Below are positions 45,119-55,128 of a DNA stretch of 60,000 nucleotides, one piece after another. The stretch spans positions 21,138,349 through 21,198,348 of the forward strand of contig CM055109.1 of NCBI GenBank assembly GCA_029204225.1. The letters run 5' to 3'. A program made the translations under genes and the position numbers. This DNA comes from Diphasiastrum complanatum. Taxonomy: Eukaryota > Streptophyta > Lycopodiopsida > Lycopodiales > Lycopodiaceae. Within the stretch, counting starts at the first letter, position 1, and each line of letters begins with the position of its first letter. Below the pieces are notes generated by a model. The model was not told the DNA's origin. It saw nothing but the letters and a program-made list of their open reading frames with translations, and searched no databases.

Positions 45119-48100
45119 CTAGCTACGAGCAAGCCGAAAGTAATGAGTGATGGTAGTAGTGGGTCGTGATGTAGGCTGGTGGGAGGCGTATGAAGATCTA
45201 GTAGCACTGGATCGAGCCGAAACTCTCTGTGTCTTCGATCTTCGGACGGGGACGTCAAAATCCGCAACCGAAATATCCACTCTGTCTCGCTTCTGGAAGA
45301 ACTGAGTAATGTGAGCCTGACTGGAATCCATATCTGAGAGCGTAGGTAGAAGTGAAGCTCGTAAAATATACATCTCTCTCAAAAGAAGACCCACACATCT
45401 AGCGTCTGGATACTCGAGGAAGGAGCTCAACGTGAGGGGAATATCTCGGTATAAACAATGGTATCGTCCTCTAATCTCATAATATACTGGGCAGCGAAAG
45501 ATGAAATGAAACTCATCTTCCACCTCCTGAAGAGAACAGAGCTGACATATCCGCTGCAATCTGGGAGTGTCTGTGTATCTACCTGTCTCGATAGCAAGCT
45601 GATGAGAAGAGACTCGAAGCTGTCCTATACGATATCTCAGACCAAAAGATAGCGTCTGTGTAAGATAAACTGGAAGAATAGGCAAGCCCGAAACGTCCAG
45701 CCGTAAAAGATGTGTGCCATAATAATGTAGCTTGACCCTATCTGGATCAGGATGTGACCATATAGTGCGTATGTAGCTCCGGTAGATCTGCTCTCTGATA
45801 TAAGCATGGGTTCCATTCGGAAGATCAAGTGCGGATAAACCCCAAGTCTGAAGAAGGGCTGAGACACTGCGATACCAAGAGTGCTTGGCTCCCTGATCCG
45901 CAATGGTACAAGATGAAGTGAGAGCAGCAACAATGTATCTGGAGGTATCTAGATCTGATACCCTGTGAAGAAAGGTGATGATCTGAAACATAGCACCAAC
46001 AACTAATGGAGGAGAAGCAAACTCGGCTAGTATGATATCATGTGGTACTGAGGGCTTAGCCCGGATTATCCTACTGAGCATGAGAATCTGGATACGAGTA
46101 AGATCTCTCCATGTATCGCGTGATAAATCAGGGCACCAAGTCTCAGCCGAATATAGCACAACTGGGGAGACAGTAGCAGAAAATAGTAGGCATCTGGTAG
46201 CAGGATCCTGCACATAATAAGTAGAGCAAAATCTCTCCATATGCACAAGAGCGGTATGCCCCTTGCGGAGCCTGGCGGTGGCTGCTGGTCGAAAAGTGAG
46301 TAGCGGACCAGAGAAAAGAACTCCCAAATAGGTGTAGGAGGTCACGATCTCAATCGGTAGCCCGTCATAATAGAAAATCACATCTCTCATATGCTGTCTG
46401 TTGGTGTTAAACACCATAATCTTAGTCTTCTTAAGGTTAACCGTCAATCCCCAACGCTGGCAAAAGTGATGTAAAGCAGAAAGGTGACTCTGTAAACCAG
46501 CTGCAGAGGATGAGAGGAGAACCACATCATCAGCGTACAAGAGAATGGGGATAATAATGTCTGCTAGGGGACAGCCCTCTCCACCTTCCTCGCGAATAAT
46601 CCGCTCGAGGTCATCTATATATAGTGCAAAAAGAGTGGGTGATAAGGGGCAACCCTGCTTCACACCAATGGTAGAATGTATCTGTGAGGACCAGCCACTA
46701 CCATCTCTGAAACGTGCCAAGACTCGCTCATATAAAGTAATGATCGCAGCAATAGTATCCTCTGAAAAGCCAAGTGAAGACAGTCTCTGGAAAAGAAGAT
46801 GTCGTGGAACAGAGTCAAAAGCTTTGCGAAAATCCACAAAGCAACAGTAAATTCTCTGTTTCCGATGTCGAGCCTCCTCAATAATGCATCTCAAAATGAA
46901 GATCTGGTCTGAAGTAGAATATCCCGGTCTGAAACCAGCTTGACCCATAGCGTGTAAACCCTCAGTTTCAGCAAAAGATCCAGTAACTGTCTGTAGTATA
47001 GAGCCATATATCTTAGCCAGAGTGTGGCCAATCATAATGGTGCGGTAGTTTCCTACATTCATGGGATCACCTGCCTTGAGGATGGGGTGAAGGATATTAG
47101 TACACCAGGCCGTAGGAAAACCAGAAGTAACAGCTGTATTAAAAACATGAGCAATGTAAGGGGAGATGAGATGTGCTACGGGCTTTAGGAAGTCTACACT
47201 TAAGGAGTCATAGTCAGTGGCTTTATTTAGTTTGGCATGTTTAATGGCGTTTTCAACCATGTCAGGGGTGAAAAGTGAGCAGTGGTCAGGTCTCGGTGAG
47301 AGTGAGGTAGGAGGAGAGTCCGTGGTATATAACTCCGTGGCATATTCGATCCAGGATTCGATGGCTATGGGGGCCAATGTTGAAGAGTGTCTGGTGAAAT
47401 GTTTCCAGAAAAAAGAGGAGGAGGGTGAATCTAAAGAGTTGATCATTTTTTGGCAGAGTGATTGTAGGTACTTGATCTTCTTTGTTCTGGTGGTTCTATG
47501 ATATTCTTTCTGGCATTGTTTGAGTGTGGCAGGGGAGTGTGACCTGGCATATGTCACATGATTGTGAAGAGAGCGGCATTCTGCATCATACCATCTGTTG
47601 TGAACACTTCTGTGAGATGATGTCGTTTTGGTGGGGAAGGATGAGGAAGCAGCAGCTAAGAGGGATGTAGAGAGAAAAGTGGCTTGCTGGTCAATTGGTG
47701 CCATGAACGGGAAGTTAGCGAGTAGTTGGGATAAGATTGTGGTGTAATTAGTGAATCCAGATTGGGTGAAAGGAATACGTTTATGAGTGGGAAGAGAGCA
47801 AGAAACTTGCAAAGAAGAGGTTATGTGACCAAGTGAGATGTGTAAGAGTGAGTGATCGGAAATGGTAGGGGGTGTAATGGAGAAATCAGAAATGTGAGAG
47901 ATCAAAGCAGGTGATCCAATGAAGTAGTCGACCACACTATGTCCTCCACCATGAGGATAGCATGTATATGCTGATGAGGAAGGCCACTGTGTGAGGCCAT
48001 TCAAAATGGCAAGAGCGTGTGTCTCTGCTAGAGTGATCAACTGCTCCCCGAAAGATGTAGCTGGAGTGTCTGCATCCTGTGATACCCGGTCTAGCCCCAT

Positions 48101-48622
48101 ATCCAAAGGGTAAAGCCTGAGAAGATCCGTAGCTGCATGAAATTCGGTTTGTCTAGAGCTTGTGCGGGCGTTGAAATCACCTGCTAGTAAAATGGAACCC
48201 TGCTGAGAAAAGATAGCAATATCATCTGAGAGAGCCTGAAAAGGGTCCCCGCCAAACTCAGCAAACACTGAGGTCTGTGGAGCAAAATAGCATACAGCTA
48301 TATAGATGTCCTGAGGTAATCCCAATAGTGAGCCAATAATGTGTAACCAAATATAGCGAGCGTATGGATCTTGTTTAACCATCTGAACTGTGGTGTCTCT
48401 GTATAAACAAGCTACTCCTCCAGATCCTCGACAAGTTTTTCCCCTAACAAATGGACGAAAAGCAGAATGCCAAGAGTACTCCTGTATATTTGGAAGAGGA
48501 TGATATAAGGACTCATGAGTTTCAGCCAACAACAAAATGTCGCATTTTCTAATAAAATCAGCAAAGTCTCCGGCTGATGACGAAGATAAAAGCCCATTAC
48601 AATTCCAGAAGCCAAGTCTCAA
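45119..48622 (-). CDS. LINE ORF2 protein: endonuclease-reverse transcriptase, copy B (1167 aa)
   Basis: ORF2 nicks the target DNA and primes reverse transcription of the element RNA. The APE-type endonuclease has WNCNGL (residues 6-11), AETHES (Glu34), GDFNAR (148-153), SVVDYFIGSP (Asp232) and SDH (255-257), all key residues present. The RT has NYRTIMIGHTLAKIYG, QAGFRPGYSTSDQ, CCFVDFRKAFDSV, GVKQGCPLSPTLFALYIDDL and catalytic YADD (696-699). A C-terminal knuckle CQLCSLQEVEDEFHFIFRC (CX2CX9HX4C) ends at residue 1044. No RNase H domain. The tail is Arg/Ser/Thr-rich. The RT motifs differ from the usual angiosperm L1 pattern (GDFRPISL, plant L1), so its clade needs a tree; an L1/Tx1-like position is my guess. 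Confidence 0.9.
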   Translation of the reverse strand: MRLGFWNCNGLLSSSSAGDFADFIRKCDILLLAETHESLYHPLPNIQEYSWHSAFRPFVRGKTCRGSGGVACLYRDTTVQMVKQDPYARYIWLHIIGSLLGLPQDIYIAVCYFAPQTSVFAEFGGDPFQALSDDIAIFSQQGSILLAGDFNARTSSRQTEFHAATDLLRLYPLDMGLDRVSQDADTPATSFGEQLITLAETHALAILNGLTQWPSSSAYTCYPHGGGHSVVDYFIGSPALISHISDFSITPPTISDHSLLHISLGHITSSLQVSCSLPTHKRIPFTQSGFTNYTTILSQLLANFPFMAPIDQQATFLSTSLLAAASSSFPTKTTSSHRSVHNRWYDAECRSLHNHVTYARSHSPATLKQCQKEYHRTTRTKKIKYLQSLCQKMINSLDSPSSSFFWKHFTRHSSTLAPIAIESWIEYATELYTTDSPPTSLSPRPDHCSLFTPDMVENAIKHAKLNKATDYDSLSVDFLKPVAHLISPYIAHVFNTAVTSGFPTAWCTNILHPILKAGDPMNVGNYRTIMIGHTLAKIYGSILQTVTGSFAETEGLHAMGQAGFRPGYSTSDQIFILRCIIEEARHRKQRIYCCFVDFRKAFDSVPRHLLFQRLSSLGFSEDTIAAIITLYERVLARFRDGSGWSSQIHSTIGVKQGCPLSPTLFALYIDDLERIIREEGGEGCPLADIIIPILLYADDVVLLSSSAAGLQSHLSALHHFCQRWGLTVNLKKTKIMVFNTNRQHMRDVIFYYDGLPIEIVTSYTYLGVLFSGPLLTFRPAATARLRKGHTALVHMERFCSTYYVQDPATRCLLFSATVSPVVLYSAETWCPDLSRDTWRDLTRIQILMLSRIIRAKPSVPHDIILAEFASPPLVVGAMFQIITFLHRVSDLDTSRYIVAALTSSCTIADQGAKHSWYRSVSALLQTWGLSALDLPNGTHAYIREQIYRSYIRTIWSHPDPDRVKLHYYGTHLLRLDVSGLPILPVYLTQTLSFGLRYRIGQLRVSSHQLAIETGRYTDTPRLQRICQLCSLQEVEDEFHFIFRCPVYYEIRGRYHCLYRDIPLTLSSFLEYPDARCVGLLLREMYILRASLLPTLSDMDSSQAHITQFFQKRDRVDISVADFDVPVRRSKTQRVSARSSATRSSYASHQPTSRPTTTITHYFRLARS

Positions 48623-48670
48623 ATTGGTAGGGGATCTCGGGTAGCTTCTATATCCGGGGGCCCCTAGTTC

Positions 48671-49591
48671 CTATTGTGGAAGGTCGAAAAATCTCGGTTT
48701 CCCGTCAATAAAAACAACCCTTTGCCCTTTCTCTTTCGCTTCAAGGATAATCTTTTTTCTTGCCAACCATTGAGTATTTGTTAAGTCATCATCCATATAA
48801 ATGAAAGTACCTTTAAGCTTTGCCCTAAGCCGAAGGGCAGCATTGCGTTGTGAAAGCGAGCGGAACTTGATAAACAAAACATTGTCATCAAATTTACTAC
48901 GCCAAGCAGTATCAAAACCATCAGCCACATGAGATAACTTGGAAATGAGCAAATCCGTAGCTTCTTCCAACGGTTTTCCACCATTGGCAATGCCTCTTAC
49001 TCTAATGTTAAAGGCTTTTTTGGCCCTTCTGGCTTGTTCACCCAAAACTGTCTCCAAATCGTTTTCCTTCGGAAAAGATGAAATCTGAGAGTGATTACCT
49101 TGCTTAAGGATCGATGTCGTTTCTTCAACCTGTTTTGCGAGTGATGAGAGTTTGCTGCCCATATCATCCGGTTTGAAGAGTGCTGCCCACGTTTTCGTCT
49201 CCTCGACTTGTTTCTCCAAGCTATTGATCTTGTTGGAAGTCTCCTCCAAGGCACTTTTTTCTGCAATTCGTTGCTTAAGATATATATTTTCTTGCTCAAG
49301 CTGCTCCACACGTTCCGTGACACCAAAAAGATCCTTAGCTAACTTGCTATTTTCAGCTTCAAAGAGGTGTAGTTGTTTCTTAAGTCCAAGAATTTCTTGT
49401 CGGATGAAACTAAGATCATAAGCAAAAAGACTTTCGGTAGGTTTGGAAGGAGTGTAGTCAATGGCAGCCATGTTGACAGGAATGTCACTAGTTTCTATCA
49501 CCGAAGACGGCTCCTCCATCACTACCGGTGATGGGGGGGTGTCCAACAGGGAGGGGGGTGTAAGAACACCCCCCTTTTTCTTAGGTGCCAT
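48671..49591 (-). CDS. LINE ORF1 protein, copy B (306 aa)
   Basis: An RNA-binding protein expected to form trimeric particles with LINE RNA. The start MAPKKKGG at 49591 is preferred over the upstream start at 49792, which reads GC-rich repeat. A long coiled coil spans about residues 65-170 (heptads such as KLAKDLFGVTERVEQLEQ, NKINSLEKQVEE). The RRM-like domain follows with NIRVRGI, LFIKFRSLSQRNAAL and then FIYMDDDLTNTQWLARKK...VFIDGKPRFF. This matches copy F in the C-terminal half and resembles animal L1 ORF1p; no CCHC knuckles, unlike usual plant L1 ORF1. Complete frame. Confidence 0.8.
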   Translation of the reverse strand: MAPKKKGGVLTPPSLLDTPPSPVVMEEPSSVIETSDIPVNMAAIDYTPSKPTESLFAYDLSFIRQEILGLKKQLHLFEAENSKLAKDLFGVTERVEQLEQENIYLKQRIAEKSALEETSNKINSLEKQVEETKTWAALFKPDDMGSKLSSLAKQVEETTSILKQGNHSQISSFPKENDLETVLGEQARRAKKAFNIRVRGIANGGKPLEEATDLLISKLSHVADGFDTAWRSKFDDNVLFIKFRSLSQRNAALRLRAKLKGTFIYMDDDLTNTQWLARKKIILEAKEKGQRVVFIDGKPRFFDLPQ

Positions 49592-49794
49592 AGGAGGCGG
49601 TAAGCAGATGGAGGACAGTGTAGACAAACGGCCAGGCGTAGCAGCGCAGTAGCGCAGACCAGCGCAGGGCAGCGTAGGGCAGGTGCGAAGGTCAGCACTG
49701 CAGCGCCAGCAGGGCGGACAGCAGCGCCAGCAGGGCGGGTGGGCGCGCAAGAGAGAGAGAGGGCAGCAGCGCCAGCAGGGCGGGCAGCGCACCA

Positions 49795-49796
<2 letters not shown>

Positions 49797-49883
<87 letters not shown>

Positions 49884-51776
49884 AAGCTTTATTAATGTCT
49901 TTTCCATGCCAAAAGGCATATAAGACTAATGAAGTACATGTCATGTATGTGGTAACCATGGGAGCGTATAAAAATGTCTCCAAACTGTAATAAAGAAAAC
50001 ATCTAGTGCAAACTAAAATAGACACGTATGCTAGAGCGCGCATAATAATCATATGTATCTAGGGTAAGATGTCAAGGCTGTGCTGCTGCTGCTGTGCTGA
50101 TGCTGTAAAAAGATGTAATGCGAGCCACAGAATGGGAAAGCACTGGAGCCTGCCGGCGGCGTCTGTGAGCATGAGCACGTGCATGTGTAATAGTAGTAGT
50201 ACGCCTCTGCGTAGAATGTCTAGTAATCCTGGTAGTAACATGATGGTGGGAGGTACACTGTCTCTGATCTCTATGAGCATGAGAGCGGCCATCATCCTCG
50301 TCGTCGTCATCATCATAATCCTCATCCTCAGGTACTAAATCACGCGATCTCCGTCTAGTAAAGAACGAAGTAATCAATGACTGTGAGGTAAAATGCTGGG
50401 GTGTCTCGTATAAATCTCTCCGTAGTCTGGACATCTCGTGTACCATCAGAGCAACACACTGTGGGTCCTCATAAGCTATGAGAGAGCGTAGAGTGGTAGG
50501 CATCTCTCGGAACAGGCAATGATATCGCCCTCTGATCTCATAATATTCAGGTCACCTAAATATAAAGTGCTCCTCAGACTCCACCTCACCTAGAGAGCAG
50601 AACTGGCAAATCCGCTCCTCTCTGGGAATACCGTGAAACCTCCCAGTCTCAATAGCTAGCGGATGAGAGGACACCCTGAGCTGCCCAATGTGAATCTGAG
50701 GCAATGTGACAGTCCCGAGTCCAAGTAGCGCGGCATGATCGGGGTCCCTGATGCATCTAGCTCCAAGAAACGAGTCCGGTAGAAAGCTGGCTTAACCCCT
50801 AACTGGTTACGCCAAGTCCGCTCTAGATATGTGCGATAAAGGAAGTGTCTGATATACTGATGTGTGCCGGAGGGGAGCTCTGTGATGGAGATGCCAACTC
50901 ATACAAGTAGGAGGTGAGAGGCCTGAGAGAACCATGATAGCCTGTAGCCCTGATCGTGAAGGCGCTGTGAGGAGGATAGTGCAACTTGTATGTATCGCCT
51001 GTCTATCTCTGGTAACGCCTGTATCCTCTGTATATAGGTGATAAGCTGAAGAACTGCCTCGATCTGTATAGGTGGAACTGCAAACTCGGCCAGGAGAATC
51101 TCATGTGGAACAGAAGGCTTCGCTCGAATCAACCGAGCTAGCATGGTGGTCTATAATCGTGAGAGACTGGCCCAGTGTGAAGAAGGGAGACCTACACACC
51201 ATGTCTCTGCCGCATATAAAGCCGTGGGGGTAACAATGGTATCGAAGAGGTGACACTTACTGCGAGCATCTTGGATGGACTTTCAGATGCAAAATCGCTC
51301 TAGCTGAACAAGGGAGGCATGTCCTTTCCCTAGTCGAGTGGTAGCGGCCTGTCTCATGCTAAAAGTAGGACCTGAGAAAAGGACCCCTAAGTATGTGTAG
51401 GAAGGGACCACCACTAGAATCTGCCCACCCAAAGTAAGCTCATGTCGCTGCATGAATGCCCTCGAAGTGTTGAAGACCATAACCTTGGTCTTCTCAATGT
51501 TCACCCCTAAATCCCATCTGGTGCAAAACTCATGCAAGCAATCCAACTGTCGTTGTAGATCCGAAGTCCACAAAACAACAGTAAACCCTCTCTCTCCTGT
51601 GCTTAGCCTCCTCAATCAAGGCTCGCAATGTGAAGATGTAATCTGCCGTAGAATAATGTGCTCGGAAACCAGCCTGACCCATGGCATGTAGTCTCCTAGT
51701 CTTCGCCTTTGAGCTCACAACAGACTGCCGTATAGTACCATATAATTTCGCCAGGACATGCCCAATCATGATGTTG
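49797..51776 (-). mobile_element. LINE copy C, 5'-truncated with internal deletion
   Basis: It begins in the RT at IMIGHVLAKLYGTIRQSV (51769) next to chromovirus leader, reads to YCCFVDF, then jumps to LQRQLDCLHEFCTRWDL at about 51570. Compared with copy B about 115 codons are missing, including the YADD box. The rest (SYTYLGVLFSGP, IRAKPSVPHEILLAEF, EDPQCVALMVHEM) matches copy B with frameshifts. The 3' end has the hairpin 49897-49926, ATTAATAAAGCTTTC, TTTC units and (TC)n at about 49797-49879. Confidence 0.82.
50072..51769 (-). pseudogene. LINE ORF2 remnant, copy C
   Basis: Reverse transcriptase and C-terminal domain in several frames. The catalytic YADD and GCPLSP motifs lie in the deleted part. 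The C-terminal tail is longer and more acidic/His-rich (EDEDYDDDDDEDDGRSHAH) than in copy B and ends at 50072. Confidence 0.78.
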
Positions 51777-51821
51777 CTTTCGTCGTCGTAGATCCTGCAA
51801 AAAAATTTCAGCTGATAGGAA

Positions 51822-51833
51822 AGTGCTCTGATA
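51822..51833 (-). other. Primer-binding site of the chromovirus
   Basis: Plus strand GCTCTGATACCA directly adjoins the LTR start. On the minus strand it reads TGGTATCAGAGC, the initiator tRNA-Met site. Confidence 0.88.
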
Positions 51834-52148
51834 CCATGTTATGAACAAATTCACAGATTTTGATATCAATGATGTTGCATGCATAAAAGACAGCAAAAAG
51901 CATTCTCCAACTAAGAAACTGTATGAATATCAATGGCCGCCAATAGCTCAAGCAGATCTCCAAAATAGTACAACTCCCCTACAAGAAGCCCAAGACTCAA
52001 AATGGTCAAAGCTACTAAATGACCAGCCTTAGTGGCCGTTTATAATGGACAAAACCTACCTCCCTTCAAATAGATTTGGAGGGAGGGTGAATTCAAAAAT
52101 TAGGGCCAAAATTAGAAAACCATGTAAATGGTGTTTCGAGGCCTGTCA
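51834..52148 (-). repeat. 5' LTR of the chromovirus, 315 bp
   Basis: Plus strand TGTTATGAACAAATTCACAG ... GGCCTGTCA with TG...CA ends. It matches the 3' LTR closely; differences are scattered substitutions and a GTTGCATGC insertion-like difference near the start. Confidence 0.88.
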
Positions 52149-54058
52149 CATGTAATATAACCGCGTGTCCAAAAATAGAGAAGGATGGACTATAATGTAT
52201 GTCCATAACATAGACCCTAATGCTAAGCCTGGGGGATTGCCTATCATGTATGATTTGAGAGTTGAGTTTGAATTTTGGCAACGGGCATCATTGATTATAG
52301 GCTTTAAATGATCTATGGACATGCCACATTTTGAGCTTCAAAGTTTAAACATTTGACAGTGCATGCGATCAAATTTCAATGTTACATGACCATTGAGTCT
52401 TGACCATCAATGTATGTACTATGTAGTATGCATCATTATTCATGATAATAGGTGGGACTCGGGAGTTCGGACTGTCCCGTCAGGATTTAATCGTTGATTA
52501 ATTATGCTCTACAGTGCAACCTAAACACGAAAAAAATACATAGCAAGCTAGAAATAATACCTCCCCCCCCAAAAAAAAAAGCTGTTTTGCCATTTCTTTC
52601 CTAGGATTTGCGATTCTTTTCCCTTTCAAATCCGTTTCTAACCTGTTCCGAAAAGGTCCACGAAACATTGACCTCGTTGCAACGATTCTCTGTAGAGCAG
52701 ATAAAATGTGAAGTTTAATGTAAGAGGCGTGGGAGTGATAAGAATTAGGATTGCTTGTTTGTTTGGCGTAATTGTCATACAAGAAGTGTGGGGAAGGGTG
52801 AGGAAGGGGTTGCAAAGGGAGGGGTATATATGCAGCAATGTGTGGATTGGCCTTGAAGGCATGGGCCCTAATTGGGAGTGACAAGCTTTTCTCAATAAGC
52901 TATGAGGCAGCAAAGCCGCGACTAATCATGAACTTTGGGCAGAGATGTAGGGTGTGCATGAACTGTCCTTTTTATAGGAAGCAGGCAATTGTAGGGCGAG
53001 GGGGAAGTCATACAGGTTCCCTTTATTAAGGGGCAAGTTATCACAAGGTGAGGTGCCTTAAGAAAGATCAGGAAAGCAATGTTATGTGGAAGAAGCATTG
53101 GAGATCGTACGTGGTTATCCATCACTCCTTGGACTTCACACCGAGGAGCCCAAATGAAACTACCCTAAATCAGAGATATTGCTACATATTGATATTGCTG
53201 TACCCTTCTACATTGGATGACAAATCATAGAGTCGTCAGACTTTTTGGAAAAGGCAGTCACTACCTGCTGTGTTCTCTTTTATGAACTGTCGTCTGAGAC
53301 CAGTTTTGTGTGGATCATCTTGTCTGGACTCTCACATGTTTTGTTGACAAATGAATTCTGCTGTCTAACTTCTAGTTTCTTGATCATCTTTTGCTGCTGC
53401 TAAATTGAGTTGCTGAGGACCATTCAGCAAATCAAAGAATTTTGAAATATCTATGGATTAGTAAGTGGCATCTTCTAGCTAGTGAAAGGATGTCTTCCTA
53501 CTGCAATTCTACTCTGATGTTTTTTTTTTACTAATCTTCAGTTTGCAATTACACATTGATAATGCTTTTTCATTACAATCTTCAGAATCGGTAGTTTTGC
53601 TAGTAACTTGGGGTTCAGTTTGTTAATGTTTGATATAAGTAGTTACTAAAGCATTCTATGTTGGATTTGTACCCATCTTTCCCAATGGGGTTCCTGTTAC
53701 CTCCAATTGTAATGAAGTCTGGAAGTAGGGTAACACCGGTGGGCAAGTTGAGCCTTCACCCTAAAGTCTTTAAAAGACACATGTTTTCCTGTAGATGGCA
53801 TCTCTTTGAATCTTTACTCACATAAGTTAATCAAGTTGTTCTCATGACTCACAGTAACATGATGTCAATATGTGCAAATTCAGCAGCATTCTTTTTGTCA
53901 AACATAAGCATAACAGCCTTGCTTGTCACTTTCTGTTATGTCCTTGCCAACGTGTAAGTAGATGCTTAGGCTTGATGTCAATAGAACGTAGTAGCTGTGA
54001 ATGGCCAAATGTTCTCTTGACATACCACCTCACTCCAGCTGGCATTCTGCTCTTGCAG
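52149..54058. other. End of the 16-kb intron, no element recognised
   Basis: Non-coding sequence between the chromovirus and exon 11. A C-rich/A-rich run (C8A10) lies near 52562. The open frames at 52498-52913 show no domain. Nothing else recognised. Confidence 0.45.
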
Positions 54059-54637
54059 GTGTGTGTTCTGTGTGGATATGGAGGAGGTGCTATGACTCGG
54101 GCACAGAAAACTCGCAGTGCTGTAAAAGGCTTGTTACAGGCCTGGCGGGTGCTTGTTGGCACGGACAGAAAATTGGAGGATTTGGAACCTGATGTCTGTA
54201 AGGGTCATGAGAATGGAGGTACAACTGAGAGCTGGAACTATAAGCCTTTGTCCACCAAGGATCTCAGTGATAGTGATAGGGACAAATTCATCTCTGGTGT
54301 TGATTCAGCAGGTCATAAAACTGTTGAAGCTTCCAGAAGTGACATGCAACATGAAAAAAAAATTCTGAAGTGGAAAAGCAACTCCAGCAAGATTTTAGAT
54401 TGTCCTAGCAATAAATTTGTTTCACCTAGTTGTGATGCCTCTCGTGAAGGTATCAGTAAAGCAATTTCTCGAAAGTTTCGGTTACAGAACACTGTAACGG
54501 CAGCATCAGATGACCCTACAGTGACCCAATGGGTTCACATGGTATGTGCTCTTTGGATGCCCGGGACAAGGTGCTTAAATCTTGGTACAATGGGAGTCTT
54601 TGACGTCTCTGGGATCACTTCAGCTCGTAAGCGACTG
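54059..54637 (+). CDS. PHD/ePHD protein, exon 11 (start of extended PHD)
   Basis: The exon starts after CTCTTGCAG with VCVLCGYGGGAMTRAQKTRS, the first Cys pair of the C2HC pre-PHD part of an ePHD. A 100-residue insertion follows, then the conserved WVHMVCALWMPGTRC, which supplies the His and Cys. It ends FDVSGITSARKRL at donor CGACTG|GTGAGG (phase 0). In ePHD proteins the second PHD-like half follows. I do not find it before 60000, so the next intron is over 5.3 kb. Confidence 0.85.
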
Positions 54638-55120
54638 GTGAGGCTGCATACTTACTTTTCAATGGTCATTCTGCTTTACCTTCCAAATTTTTCCTATTAG
54701 TGACAGTTTGCTGAGCCTAGGAACTGTGTACCATTGTTCATTTCTGCCCTTGTCTTTTGTGTATAAACTATAAACTTCAAAGTGCATTTTAGAGTTTATT
54801 CACGTGGGTGTAGAGTAAAAAACACCGTTACATTCCTTTTGGTACAGCACATTATTAACCTAATTAATTATTTTATATTTGAAGCAGAAGCAGCTGTCCC
54901 AGCAAACCAAAAAATTAAAGTGCAGCAATCCAAAAAGTAACTTCTCTTTTTAGGGCAGAAACACCCACCATCCTCTTTGGATTTGCGATATATGTATGCT
55001 ACTGATTCCAGTGATCCATTCCGGCCCAGTGATCCCAAAAAGTAATGTCTTTCATGGTTTAATTCCAGTGTTTCTATTGATCCATTCCATCACAACCATT
55101 TGTTAACTAACGAAACTGTG
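54638..55120. other. Start of intron 11 of the PHD gene
   Basis: AT-rich intron sequence after the donor at 54638. Nothing recognised. Confidence 0.45.
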
Positions 55121-55128
55121 GTCTTAAG

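Noticed and set aside
52498-52913. Overlapping minus-strand frames of 91-128 codons
   Set aside because: Different frames with no family resemblance; intron background.
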